Positions 19,812 to 29,089 of a stretch of 64,000 bases of DNA are shown here, piece after piece. The number at the start of each line of letters is the position of its first letter. Position 1 is the stretch's first letter. Below the pieces are notes generated by a model that made no database searches, was not told where the DNA came from, and saw only the letters and a list, made by a program, of their open reading frames with translations. This DNA comes from CAWGXZ01 sp963826695. Lineage in GTDB: Bacteria > Pseudomonadota > Gammaproteobacteria > Burkholderiales > Burkholderiaceae_C. The position numbers and the translations under genes are program-made. The stretch is taken from NCBI GenBank assembly GCA_963826695.1, contig CAWGXZ010000004.1, positions 1,054,001-1,118,000 of the forward strand, written 5' to 3'.

Positions 19812-20549
19812 GTGACTGCCAAGCCGAGCCTGCCGCGGCACGTTGCGATCGTCATGGACGGCAACGGCCGCTGGGCGAAGAAGCGCCTGATGCCGCGCTT
19901 CATCGGCCACACGCAGGGGGTCGACGCGATCCTGAAAACCGTGCGTGCGTGCGCCGACCGCGGCATCGAGTACCTGACGGTCTTTGCCTTTTCGTCGGAA
20001 AACTGGAAACGGCCGACCGACGAGGTCAGTGGCTTGATGAGCCTGGCCCTCATGGCGGTTGCAAAGTACGTGCGCCGCCTTGCCGAAGACGGCGTGCGCA
20101 TCCGCATCGTCGGCGACCGGGCGTCGCTTGCCGAACGGCTGCGCAGCGCCTGGAACGAGGCCGAGGCGCTGACCTGCAACAACACGCGGATCACGCTGAC
20201 GGTGGCCTTCAACTACGGCGGCCGCTGGGACATCGTCCAGGCCTGTCGCCAGGCACTTGCCGACGGCTTGAGCGCCGATCAGCTCGACGAGGCGCGGCTT
20301 TCCGGCTACATGGCGCTGAGTTATGCGCCGGACCCCGACCTGTTGATCCGCACTGGCGGCGAGGTGCGGATCAGCAACTTCCTGCTCTGGCAAACCGCCT
20401 ACTCGGAACTGGTCTTCACCGACCGGCTCTGGCCCGAATTCGATACGGCCGACCTCGATGCGGCGCTGGCCGAGTTCGCCCGCCGCGATCGCCGCTTCGG
20501 CAGCGTCAAGGATTTGCCTGCCGCGGCCTCGGCGCGGGTGGCAAGCTGA
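19812..20549 (+). CDS. uppS: Isoprenyl (undecaprenyl) diphosphate synthase
   Basis: cis-prenyltransferase making C55 undecaprenyl diphosphate for peptidoglycan and LPS carriers. It has the catalytic loop VAIVMDGNGRWA with Asp16, the FAFSSENWKRP helix and the C-terminal substrate-site block PDLLIRTGGEVRISNFLLWQ. GTG 19812 gives a 245-residue protein, normal for the family. The stop overlaps the cdsA ATG (TGATG). Confidence 0.97.
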   Translation: MTAKPSLPRHVAIVMDGNGRWAKKRLMPRFIGHTQGVDAILKTVRACADRGIEYLTVFAFSSENWKRPTDEVSGLMSLALMAVAKYVRRLAEDGVRIRIVGDRASLAERLRSAWNEAEALTCNNTRITLTVAFNYGGRWDIVQACRQALADGLSADQLDEARLSGYMALSYAPDPDLLIRTGGEVRISNFLLWQTAYSELVFTDRLWPEFDTADLDAALAEFARRDRRFGSVKDLPAAASARVAS

Positions 20550-21387
20550 TGCTCGGCCAGCGCGTTCTTACCGCGGTCGTTCTGCTGGCGCTGCTGATCC
20601 CGGCGGTGTTGGCGAGCGCCGACTGGCCGTTCGCCCTGCTGACGATCGTGCTGATCGCCGCGGCAGCCTGGGAATGGGGCGGCTCAACGCCGCCGGGACG
20701 ACGTTGGCGCTTGTCTTCGGCGCCGCGATCGCCGTGTTCTGCGCCGCGGCCTGGGGCGCCGGCTGGTCGTTGCGCATCCCGACGGCCGTGTGGTGGGTCG
20801 CGGGGGCGATCTGGGTGCTCGGCGGCGCAGCAGCGCTTCGCGCCGGCGTCGCCGGCTGGCCGGCGCTGCCGCTGTGGCTGCGCTGGTGCCTCGGCCTGCT
20901 TGCGCTGGCGATTGCCTGGCTGGCGCTGGTCGCTGCCCGGGGATCGGGGCTCGCCTTCCTGATGTCGATTTTCAGTCTCGTGTGGGTCGCCGACATCGCC
21001 GCCTACTTCGGCGGTCGGCGCTTCGGCAAGCGCAAGCTGGCCATCAGCATCAGCCCCGGGAAGAGCTGGGCAGGCGCCTACAGCGGGGCGGCCGGCGCGC
21101 TGATCCTGGCGCTCGGATGGCTCGCCGTCGAGCGCCACCTCGGTGTGCCGGCGGCTTCGGCAAGCCTGTTCAGTCGGCTCGATGCGCAGTGGGGGTTGGT
21201 CGGGCTGTTGCTTGCGGTCGGCGCGCTGGCGGCGATGAGCGTCGTCGGCGACCTGGTCGAGTCGCTCGTCAAGCGAAGCGCCGGGGCCAAGGACAGCAGC
21301 GGTCTGCTGCCCGGCCACGGCGGTGTGCTCGACCGGATCGACGCGCTGCTGCCGGTGTTTCCGCTCGCCCTGGCACTGACCACGTGA
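20549..21387 (+). pseudogene. cdsA: Phosphatidate cytidylyltransferase CdsA, frameshifted
   Basis: CDP-diacylglycerol synthase, an inner-membrane enzyme at the root of phospholipid synthesis. It starts at ATG 20549 (MLGQRVLTAVVLLALLIPA) and loses frame after AAAWEWG near 20680. The homology continues in another frame as RLNAAGTTLALVFGAA to LALTT at 21385. A single missing G in the GGGG run at 20677-20680 restores one 280-residue multi-membrane-helix protein. The CDP-transferase signature is intact (ISPGKSWAGAYSG, then SVVGDLVESLVKRSAGAKDS). As the gene is expected to be essential, a homopolymer sequencing error is the likeliest reading. Confidence 0.88.
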
Positions 21388-22589
21388 TCGACCCCGCACC
21401 CGGTCGGCGACAGCGCGTCTGCATCCTCGGCTCGACCGGTTCGATCGGCACGAGCACGCTCGACGTGTTGTCGCGCCATCCCGAGCGCTTCGAGGTGGTG
21501 GCGCTGACCGCCCACAGCCGCATCGACGAACTCGTCGCCCAATGCCGCGAGTGGCGCCCGCGCTACGCGGCGATGAGCGATCCCTCGCTGGCGGCCGGGC
21601 TGCACGAGCGGCTGCAGCAGGCCGGCATTTCGACGCAGGTGCTCGCTGGCGCGGACGCCCTGAGTGAACTCGCTGGCGACGCCGCGACGGATATCGTGAT
21701 GGCCGCCATCGTCGGCTCGGCCGGCCTTCTGCCCTGCCTGGCCGCTGCACGTGCCGGCAAGCGACTGCTGCTGGCCAACAAGGAGGCGCTGGTCGTCGGC
21801 GGCGCGTTGCTGATGCAGGCGGTTCGCACGGGCGGTGCGACGCTGCTGCCGATCGACAGCGAACACTCCGCCATCTTCCAGTGCCTGCCGGTCGACCGTT
21901 CGCGCTGGCAGCAGGACGTCGACCACATCGTTCTGACGGCTTCGGGCGGACCGTTCCGCGAGCGCGATCCGGCAAGCCTGCGATGGGTGACGCCGGAAGA
22001 GGCCTGCGCCCATCCGAACTGGGTCATGGGGCGCAAGATCTCGGTCGATTCGGCGACCATGATGAACAAGGCGCTCGAAGTCATCGAGGCGCGCTGGCTG
22101 TTCGATCTCGCCCCCGAGAAAATTCGCGTCGTCGTCCATCCGCAGAGCATCGTCCATTCGATGGTCGTCTGCCGCGACCATTCGGTGCTGGCTCAGATGG
22201 GAACGCCCGACATGCGCGGGCCGATTGCCTACGGCCTGTCGTTTCCGGAGCGGATAGAAAGCGGCGCTTCGAAGCTCGATTTCGAGTGCCTCGGTGCGCT
22301 GACATTCGAGGCCCCCGACGCGCAGCGCTTTCCGGGACTGCAGCTCGCCTGGGACTGCCTGCATGCCTCGCCGGCGAGTCCGGCGGTGTTGAATGCCGCC
22401 AACGAGGAAGCCGTCGCCGCCTTCCTCGACGGTCGCATCCGCTTCGACCAGATCCATGCGGTGAATGCGACCACGCTCGACGGCGTCGGTTGCAGCGCCG
22501 CCGACGCCGAGTCGTTCGATGCGCTGCTTGCGCTCGACGAGCGAGCCCGCCGCGCCGCGCGCCGCACGCTGCAGGGTCTGGCGCGCTGA
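21384..22589 (+). CDS. dxr: 1-deoxy-D-xylulose 5-phosphate reductoisomerase
   Basis: Second step of the MEP isoprenoid pathway; the last-but-one enzyme, IspG, is at the left edge of the window. It is 401 residues with the NADPH fold ILGSTGSIG (about 14-22), LLANKEALV, the substrate/metal block PIDSEHSAIFQ and GRKISVDSATMMNK. GTG 21384 overlaps the cdsA stop by four bases (GTGA), so the two are translationally coupled. Confidence 0.97.
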   Translation: MIDPAPGRRQRVCILGSTGSIGTSTLDVLSRHPERFEVVALTAHSRIDELVAQCREWRPRYAAMSDPSLAAGLHERLQQAGISTQVLAGADALSELAGDAATDIVMAAIVGSAGLLPCLAAARAGKRLLLANKEALVVGGALLMQAVRTGGATLLPIDSEHSAIFQCLPVDRSRWQQDVDHIVLTASGGPFRERDPASLRWVTPEEACAHPNWVMGRKISVDSATMMNKALEVIEARWLFDLAPEKIRVVVHPQSIVHSMVVCRDHSVLAQMGTPDMRGPIAYGLSFPERIESGASKLDFECLGALTFEAPDAQRFPGLQLAWDCLHASPASPAVLNAANEEAVAAFLDGRIRFDQIHAVNATTLDGVGCSAADAESFDALLALDERARRAARRTLQGLAR

Positions 22590-23956
22590 TGGTGTCGCTG
22601 CTTGCCTTCCTGCTGACGATCGGTGTGCTGATCGTCGTCCACGAGTGGGGCCACTACCGCGTGGCGGTTGCCTGCGGCGTCAAGGTGCTGCGCTTCTCGA
22701 TCGGCTTCGGTCGCACGCTCTGGCGCCGCCAGCCGCAGCCCGGTGGCTGCGAATTCGTCGTTGCTGCCTTGCCGCTCGGTGGCTACGTGCGAATGCTCGA
22801 CGAACGCGAGGGCCCGGTCGATCCAGCCGAGCGCGGCCAGGCATTCAACCGCAAGCCGCTCTGGCAGCGCGCGGCGGTCGTCTCCGCCGGTCCCGCGGCC
22901 AATCTGTTGCTTGCCGTTCTGCTTTATGCCTTGTCGGGTTGGATCGGCGTCGACGAGCCGAAGGCCGTGATCAGCCAGCCACCCGCTGCCAGTCTTGCCG
23001 ACCGCGCAGGGCTCAACGCCGGCGACTGGATTCAGGCTATTTCGGCCGACGGTGCCGAATGGCGGGATCTACGGTCACTCACCGACCTGCGTTGGGAGCT
23101 GACCCAGTCGGCATTGCGGGGCGAGTCGCTGCAGCTGTCGGTGGCCGATGCCGCCGGGCGCGGCCGGCGGACGGTTTCGCTGCCACTCGGCAGTGCGGAT
23201 GCGCGGGAGGTCGATGCCGAACTGATGCGCCGCATCGGCATCGGCCAGGCGTATAGCGAAGCGGTGATCGGCGAAGTCAGGCCCGCCGGGCCGGCGGCGC
23301 GAGCAGGCTTGCTCACCGGTGACCACGTGCTCAGCGTCGATGGTCGGCCGATGGCGGATGCCGGCGCGCTCCGCCGGGCGATTCGCCAGGCCGTCCGGGC
23401 AGGGCAGCCTGTCGCCATGCAGTGGCAGGTCGATCGCGGCGGCCGAACGCTGCAGATCGTTGTCGTTCCAGCGGTGGCGAGCGACGCCGGTGCCGCGGTC
23501 GGCCGAATCGAGGCCTTCGTGGGGCGGGCGCCGGAGATGGTCAACGTGCGCTACGGCGTCGGCGAAGGGCTGGTGCTCGCGGCGACCCGAACCTGGGACA
23601 TGTCGGTGCTGACGCTGAAGATGCTGGGTCGCATGCTGATCGGGCAGGCCTCGCTGAAGAACCTGTCGGGGCCGCTGACGATTGCCGATTACGCCGGTCA
23701 GTCGGTGCGCCTGGGCATTGCCCACTATCTCGGATTTCTGGCGGTTGTCAGCATCAGTCTGGGGGTGCTGAACCTGCTGCCGCTGCCCATGCTCGACGGC
23801 GGACACCTGATGTATTATCTTTTCGAAGCAGTGACAGGACGGCCGGTCTCCGAGTTGTGGCTTGACCGGCTACAGCGCGGCGGGGTGGCCGTTATCCTCA
23901 TCATGATGTCGCTTGCTCTCTACAACGATGTGGCCCGCCTGGTCGGACTGCAGTAA
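22589..23956 (+). CDS. rseP: RIP site-2 metalloprotease RseP
   Basis: Inner-membrane zinc protease that cleaves anti-sigma-E within the membrane. It shows the zinc motif HEWGH (18-22) in the first transmembrane helix, two PDZ domains in the periplasmic loop (PAASLADRAGLNAGDWI; PAGPAARAGLLTGDHVLSVDG) and the C-terminal LDGGH motif near residue 400. The 455-residue length is standard. Its ATG overlaps the dxr stop (TGATG), and bamA follows. Confidence 0.97.
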   Translation: MVSLLAFLLTIGVLIVVHEWGHYRVAVACGVKVLRFSIGFGRTLWRRQPQPGGCEFVVAALPLGGYVRMLDEREGPVDPAERGQAFNRKPLWQRAAVVSAGPAANLLLAVLLYALSGWIGVDEPKAVISQPPAASLADRAGLNAGDWIQAISADGAEWRDLRSLTDLRWELTQSALRGESLQLSVADAAGRGRRTVSLPLGSADAREVDAELMRRIGIGQAYSEAVIGEVRPAGPAARAGLLTGDHVLSVDGRPMADAGALRRAIRQAVRAGQPVAMQWQVDRGGRTLQIVVVPAVASDAGAAVGRIEAFVGRAPEMVNVRYGVGEGLVLAATRTWDMSVLTLKMLGRMLIGQASLKNLSGPLTIADYAGQSVRLGIAHYLGFLAVVSISLGVLNLLPLPMLDGGHLMYYLFEAVTGRPVSELWLDRLQRGGVAVILIMMSLALYNDVARLVGLQ

Positions 23957-23967
23957 CGCCTCCCCGC

Positions 23968-26271
23968 ATGCCTTCGTTCCCCCGCTCACGCGCCGCTCGA
24001 CGGCCTGTTCTCACGCTTGCACTCGCCGCTGCCCTGCATGCGGGCTCGGCCTGGTCCGCCGAGCCGTTCACCCTCAAGGACATTCGGGTCGAGGGCCTGC
24101 AGCGAGCGGATGCCGGCACCGTTTTCGCTGCGCTGCCGTTTCGCGTCGGCGACGTCTACAGCGATGAAAAGGGCGCCGCAGCGCTTCGCGCGCTGTTCGC
24201 CACCGGCCTCTTCAAGGATGTGCGCATCGAGGTCGAGAACGGCGTCGTGGTGGTGATCGTCGACGAGCGTTCGGTGATCGCCAACATCGATTTCGTCGGC
24301 TTGAAGGAGTTCGAGAAGGCCCAGCTGGTCAAGTCGCTGCGCGACTTCGGCATCGGCGAAGGCCTGCCGTTCGACCGGGCGCTGGCCGACCGCGCCGAGC
24401 AGGAACTGAAGCGCCAGTACCTGACGCGCAGCCTTTACGGCGCCGAGGTCGTTACCACGGTGACGCCCCAGGAGCGCAACCGCGTCAACGTGACCTTCAC
24501 GGTGACAGAGGGCGAGCCGGCCAAGATTCGCGAGATCCGCATCGTCGGCAACAAGGCCTTCTCGGAAAGCACCCTGAGGGGTCTGTTCGACCTGAATGTC
24601 GGCGGCTGGCTGAACTTCTACACCAAGGCCGACCGTTACTCGCGCACCAAACTCAACGCCGATATCGAGACGCTGCGCGCGTATTACCAGAACCGCGGCT
24701 ATCTCGAGTTCAACGTCGATTCGACCCAGGTCGCGATCTCGCCCGACAAGCAGAGCATCGACATCACCGTCAATATCACCGAGGGGCAGCGCTTCACCGT
24801 CACCGCGGTGCAGATCGAAGGCGACTACCTTGGCCGCGAGAACGACTTCCGCTCGCTGGTGACGATCCGCCCGGGCGAGCCGTACCGCGCCGAAGCGGTT
24901 GCCGAGACGACTCGCGCCTTTGTCGACCGCTTCAGCTCGTTCGGCTACGCGTTCGCCCGCGTCGAGGCGCGACCGCAGATCGACCGCGCGAACGGGCAGG
25001 TGGTGCTGGTGCTCGCTTCCGAGCCGCAGCGCCGCGTCTACGTGCGCCGCATCAACGTCTCGGGAAACACCCGCACGCGCGACGAGGTGGTGCGGCGCGA
25101 ATTCCGTCAATTCGAGTCGTCGTGGTATGACGGCCGAAAGATCAAGCTGTCGCGTGACCGCGTCGACCGCCTCGGCTACTTCAACGAAGTCAACATCGAG
25201 ACGACCGAGGTGCCTGGCACGCCGGACCAGGTCGACCTGACGGTCGCTGTCAAGGAGCGGCCGACTGGCAACCTGCTGCTCGGCGCCGGCTTCTCGAGCG
25301 CCGACAAGTTGTCGCTGACGGCAGCGATCAAGCAGGAGAACGTCTTCGGCTCCGGTAACTACCTCGGACTCGAGGTCAACACCAGCCGCTCACGCCGCAC
25401 GGTCGTCCTCAGCAGCGTCGATCCCTACTTCACCTCGGACGGCATCTCGCGCGCAGTCGACGTCTATTACCGCACCGCGGCTCCGATCAACAGCCGGGGC
25501 GAAGACTACAAGCTGGTGACTCCGGGTGCGGCGATCCGATTCGGTGTGCCGTTCAGCGAATTCGACACCGTGTTCTTCGGCATCGGCGCCGAGCGCACGG
25601 AAATCAAGGGCACGACAGCGCTGCCGAACAACTACTTCCTCTACCGCGAGCGGTTCGGATCGACCAGCACCTCCGTGCCGCTGACGGTCGGCTGGACGCG
25701 CGACCAGCGCGACAGCGCACTGGCGCCGACAACGGGCAGATACCAGCGGCTGAACCTCGATTGGGGTGTCCTCGGCGACACCCGCTACCTGCGCACCAAT
25801 GCGCAGTTCCAGCAGTATTTCGCCATTTCACGCCGCTTCACGTTTGCAGTCAACGCCGAACTCGGTCTCGGCAAGGGCCTGAACGGACGACCGTACCCGA
25901 TCTTCAAGAACTTCTTCGGCGGTGGCCTGGGAACGGTGCGCGGCTTCGACCAAGGCTCGCTCGGCCCGGTCGACGTGACCGGTGCGTACCTGGGTGGTGC
26001 CAAGCGGGTCAACCTGAATGCCGAGTTGTACCTGCCGCTTCCGGGCACCGGCAACGACCGCACCTTGCGCTGGTTCACCTATGTGGACACGGGCAACGTT
26101 TGGGCCGATGGTCAAAAGATGACAGTCGACAGCCTGCGCGCATCGGCAGGCGTCGGGCTGAGCTGGATTTCGCCGGTAGGCCCGCTGAAGCTGAGCTATG
26201 GCTCACCGATCCGCAAGCAGCCCGAAGATAGAATCCAGCGCCTTCAGTTTCAGATCGGAACCGCGTTTTGA
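23968..26271 (+). CDS. bamA: Outer membrane protein assembly factor BamA
   Basis: Core of the BAM complex. It has a signal peptide ending ...GSAWSA, five POTRA domains (first: FTLKDIRVEGLQRADAGTVF) and a 16-strand Omp85 barrel with the conserved GGLGTVRGFDQGSLGP segment near 650. The C-terminal residue is Phe (IGTAF), the usual BAM recognition end. It is 767 residues long. It is followed directly by the chaperone gene skp and the lipid A genes, the classic envelope cluster. Confidence 0.98.
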   Translation: MPSFPRSRAARRPVLTLALAAALHAGSAWSAEPFTLKDIRVEGLQRADAGTVFAALPFRVGDVYSDEKGAAALRALFATGLFKDVRIEVENGVVVVIVDERSVIANIDFVGLKEFEKAQLVKSLRDFGIGEGLPFDRALADRAEQELKRQYLTRSLYGAEVVTTVTPQERNRVNVTFTVTEGEPAKIREIRIVGNKAFSESTLRGLFDLNVGGWLNFYTKADRYSRTKLNADIETLRAYYQNRGYLEFNVDSTQVAISPDKQSIDITVNITEGQRFTVTAVQIEGDYLGRENDFRSLVTIRPGEPYRAEAVAETTRAFVDRFSSFGYAFARVEARPQIDRANGQVVLVLASEPQRRVYVRRINVSGNTRTRDEVVRREFRQFESSWYDGRKIKLSRDRVDRLGYFNEVNIETTEVPGTPDQVDLTVAVKERPTGNLLLGAGFSSADKLSLTAAIKQENVFGSGNYLGLEVNTSRSRRTVVLSSVDPYFTSDGISRAVDVYYRTAAPINSRGEDYKLVTPGAAIRFGVPFSEFDTVFFGIGAERTEIKGTTALPNNYFLYRERFGSTSTSVPLTVGWTRDQRDSALAPTTGRYQRLNLDWGVLGDTRYLRTNAQFQQYFAISRRFTFAVNAELGLGKGLNGRPYPIFKNFFGGGLGTVRGFDQGSLGPVDVTGAYLGGAKRVNLNAELYLPLPGTGNDRTLRWFTYVDTGNVWADGQKMTVDSLRASAGVGLSWISPVGPLKLSYGSPIRKQPEDRIQRLQFQIGTAF

Positions 26272-26783
26272 TGAAAAGCAAATATCTTCAGGCGCTCTGC
26301 GCCACGGCGCTGGCGTTCCCGGCTTTCGCGCTGCAGGCCCAGGAACTGAAGATCGGCTATGTCAACAGCGATCGCGTGTTGCGCGATGCAGTGCCGGCCA
26401 AAGCGGCGCAGACCAAGCTCGAAAGTGAATTCTCGCGTCGCGAAAAGGAGCTTGGCGACGTTGCCAATCGCCTCAAGGCCAACGGCGACCGGCTCGACAA
26501 GGAAGCGCCGACGCTGGCCGAGGCCGAGCGCAATCGCCGCCAGCGCGAACTCGTCGAGCAGGACCGCGAATTCCAGCGCAAGCGGCGCGAGTTCCAGGAG
26601 GATCTCAGCCAGCGCAAGAACGAGGAGCTCGCAGCGGTGATCGAGCGCGCCAACCGCGTCATCAAGCAGATCTTCGAAAGCGAGAAGTACGACCTGATCC
26701 TGCAGGAGGCGGTTTTCGCCAGCCCACGCGTCGACATCACCGACAAGGTCATCAAGGCCTTGAATGCCCAGGGCGGCAAGTGA
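26271..26783 (+). CDS. skp: Periplasmic chaperone Skp/OmpH
   Basis: Trimeric holdase for unfolded outer-membrane proteins en route to BamA. A signal peptide (to ...AFALQA) precedes KIGYVNSDRVL and a long charged coiled coil (about 45-120, rich in E/R/K), typical of Skp tentacles. ATG 26271 touches the bamA stop and is preferred to the adjoining TTG at 26268. It is 170 residues long. Confidence 0.95.
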   Translation: MKSKYLQALCATALAFPAFALQAQELKIGYVNSDRVLRDAVPAKAAQTKLESEFSRREKELGDVANRLKANGDRLDKEAPTLAEAERNRRQRELVEQDREFQRKRREFQEDLSQRKNEELAAVIERANRVIKQIFESEKYDLILQEAVFASPRVDITDKVIKALNAQGGK

Positions 26784-27837
26784 AGTCGATTCGGGCTTCA
26801 CGCTCGGCGAAATAGCCGATGCGCTGAAGGCCGAGCTGGTTGGCGCGCGCGACCTTCGGGTTCGCCGCATAGGGCCGTTGGCAGACGCCGACGAGGCCAC
26901 GATCAGCTTTCTTGCCAATCCGCGGTATCGCTCGCAATTGAGTGGTTCGCGTGCGGCCTGTGTCATTGTTGCGCCCGACCTGCGCGACGCGGCGGTCGAG
27001 CGCGGCGCAGCGCTGGTCGCTGGCGATCCTTATCTCTGCTACGCACGCCTGACCCAGTGGTGGGCGCTTCGGACCCGTTCGCCGCAGCCCATGGGTGTCC
27101 ACCCCAGCGCGTCCATCGATCCGCAGGCGCACCTCGGCACCGGCGTATCGATCGGCGCATTCGCCGTGGTCGAGGCCGGCGCCAGCGTCGCCGACGGCGC
27201 CTCGATCGGTGCCCATGGCTTCGTGGGCGGCGCCGCATCGATCGGCGTGTCAACGTGCCTGGCGGCGCGCGTCACCGTCGGCTGGGGCTGCTCGATCGGC
27301 GCCCGCGGCATCGTCCACAGCGGCGCCGTCATCGGTGCGGACGGATTCGGCTTTGCGCCGACAGAGGGCCGCTGGGAAAAGATCGAACAGCTCGGCGCGG
27401 TGCGTATCGGCGACGACTGCGAGATCGGCGCCAACACCTGCATCGACCGCGGCGCCCTCGGCGACACGGTGATCGGCAACGGGGTCAAGCTCGACAACCT
27501 GATCCAGATCGGCCACAACGTGCGCATCGGCGACCACACCGCGATTGCCGGCAACGCCGGCGTGGCGGGCAGTGCGGTGATCGGCAGCCGCTGCACGATC
27601 GGCGGCGGTGCCGGTGTGCTCGGCCACCTCGAGCTCGCCGATGACGTTCACATCTCGGCGATGTCGCTGGTGATGCGTTCGATCCGGCGGCCTGGCCTCT
27701 ACAGCGGCATCTTCCCCATCGATGACAATGCCGCCTGGGAAAAGAACGCGGCAACGCTGCGACAACTGCACCAACTCCGCGACCGCCTGCGCCAACTCGA
27801 ACAGCGCAGGTCTGCCGTCGTCGAACCGCAACCATGA
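26764..27837 (+). CDS. lpxD: UDP-3-O-(3-hydroxyacyl)glucosamine N-acyltransferase
   Basis: Third step of lipid A synthesis. It has a uridine-binding N-terminal domain (TLGEIADALKAELVG; ISFLANPRYRSQL) and a left-handed beta helix of hexapeptide repeats. The catalytic His is in NLIQIGHNVRIG (about residue 251), and a C-terminal helix follows. The ATG at 26764 overlaps the skp end by 20 bases. It is 357 residues long, slightly above average because of a longer C-terminal tail. Confidence 0.96.
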   Translation: MPRAASEVDSGFTLGEIADALKAELVGARDLRVRRIGPLADADEATISFLANPRYRSQLSGSRAACVIVAPDLRDAAVERGAALVAGDPYLCYARLTQWWALRTRSPQPMGVHPSASIDPQAHLGTGVSIGAFAVVEAGASVADGASIGAHGFVGGAASIGVSTCLAARVTVGWGCSIGARGIVHSGAVIGADGFGFAPTEGRWEKIEQLGAVRIGDDCEIGANTCIDRGALGDTVIGNGVKLDNLIQIGHNVRIGDHTAIAGNAGVAGSAVIGSRCTIGGGAGVLGHLELADDVHISAMSLVMRSIRRPGLYSGIFPIDDNAAWEKNAATLRQLHQLRDRLRQLEQRRSAVVEPQP

Positions 27838-28280
27838 GCACCATGGACATTCACGCGATCCTGACCAAGCTGCCGCACCGCTATCCGTTCCTGCTTGTCG
27901 ACCGGGTGCTGGAGATCGAGAAGGGCGTGCGCATCGTGGCGCTGAAGAACGTCACCATCAACGAGCCGTTCTTCGTCGGGCATTTCCCGCACCGGCCGGT
28001 GATGCCGGGCGTGCTGATGCTCGAAGCGCTCGCCCAGGCGGCGGCGCTGCTGTCGTTTGCGACCCTCGACATCACCCTCGACGACAAGACGGTCTACTAC
28101 TTCGCAGGAATCGACTCGGCCCGGTTCAAGCGGCCGGTCGAGCCGGGGGACCAGCTTCGACTCGAAGTCGAGATCGGACGCGTGAAGTCGGGCATCTTCA
28201 AGTTCCAGGGTCGCGCCAAGGTCGACGGCACGCTCGCTGTCGAAGCCGAGCTGATGTGCACCATGCGCCGCGTCGGCTGA
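27834..28280 (+). CDS. fabZ: 3-hydroxyacyl-ACP dehydratase FabZ
   Basis: Hot-dog-fold dehydratase of fatty acid elongation. It is 148 residues with catalytic His50 (FVGHFPHRPVMPG) and Glu64 (LMLEALAQAA), and the N-terminal block LPHRYPFLLVDRV. ATG 27834 overlaps the lpxD stop (ATGA); a second in-frame ATG at 27843 is possible. It lies between lpxD and lpxA as in most Gram-negatives, linking fatty acid and lipid A supply. Confidence 0.97.
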   Translation: MSTMDIHAILTKLPHRYPFLLVDRVLEIEKGVRIVALKNVTINEPFFVGHFPHRPVMPGVLMLEALAQAAALLSFATLDITLDDKTVYYFAGIDSARFKRPVEPGDQLRLEVEIGRVKSGIFKFQGRAKVDGTLAVEAELMCTMRRVG

Positions 28281-28300
28281 ACCCTCGGTCCACGGCCCAC

Positions 28301-29089
28301 ATGGCGCAGATCCACCCGACGGCGATTGTCGATCCGGCAGCCGCGCTCGATGCGAGCAGCGTCGTCGGGCCTTACACGACGATCGGACCCGACGTTCGCA
28401 TCGGTGCCCGTACGACGATCGGCGCGCATTGCGTGATCGAGGGCCGAACGACGATCGGCTGCGACAACCGCATCTTCCAGTTCAACTCGCTCGGCGCGGC
28501 GCCGCAGGACAAGAAGTACGCCGGCGAGCCGACCGCGCTCGAGATCGGCGACCGCAACACCATCCGCGAGTTCTGCACTTTCAACCTGGGCACGGCGCAG
28601 GACGCGGGCGTGACCCGGCTCGGCGACGACAACTGGATCATGGCGTACTGCCATCTTGCCCACGACTGCCAGGTCGGCAACCGGACGATCTTTGCCAACA
28701 ACGCACAGATCGCCGGTCATGTGAAGGTGGCCGACTGGGTGATCCTCGGTGCATACACCGGCGTGCACCAGTTCGTCCAGATCGGCGCGCATGCGATGAG
28801 CGGCATCGGCACCGTGCTGCTGCACGACGTGCCGCCGTTCGCGATGGTCAATGGCAATCCCGCCGAAGCGCGCGGCTTCAATCTCGAAGGGCTGAAGCGC
28901 CGCGGTTTCGCCGGCGAGCGGCTCGCGGCGGTCAAGCAGATGCACCGGCTGCTCTACCGCCAGGGCCATACGCTGGACCAGGCCCGGGTGGCGATCGACG
29001 CGTTGGCGGCATCGTTGCCAGCGGCCCACGAGGAAATCGGCCTGATGACGCGCTTCCTGGCTGCAGCGAGCCGCGGCATCGTCCGTTGA
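28301..29089 (+). CDS. lpxA: UDP-N-acetylglucosamine acyltransferase
   Basis: First step of lipid A synthesis. It is 262 residues with a left-handed beta helix from IHPTAIVDPAA onward, the catalytic His121 in CHLAHDCQVG, and the GNPAEARGFNLEGLKRRGF block joining the C-terminal helical domain. ATG 28301 gives the standard N-terminus. The stop overlaps the lpxB TTG start. Confidence 0.97.
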   Translation: MAQIHPTAIVDPAAALDASSVVGPYTTIGPDVRIGARTTIGAHCVIEGRTTIGCDNRIFQFNSLGAAPQDKKYAGEPTALEIGDRNTIREFCTFNLGTAQDAGVTRLGDDNWIMAYCHLAHDCQVGNRTIFANNAQIAGHVKVADWVILGAYTGVHQFVQIGAHAMSGIGTVLLHDVPPFAMVNGNPAEARGFNLEGLKRRGFAGERLAAVKQMHRLLYRQGHTLDQARVAIDALAASLPAAHEEIGLMTRFLAAASRGIVR

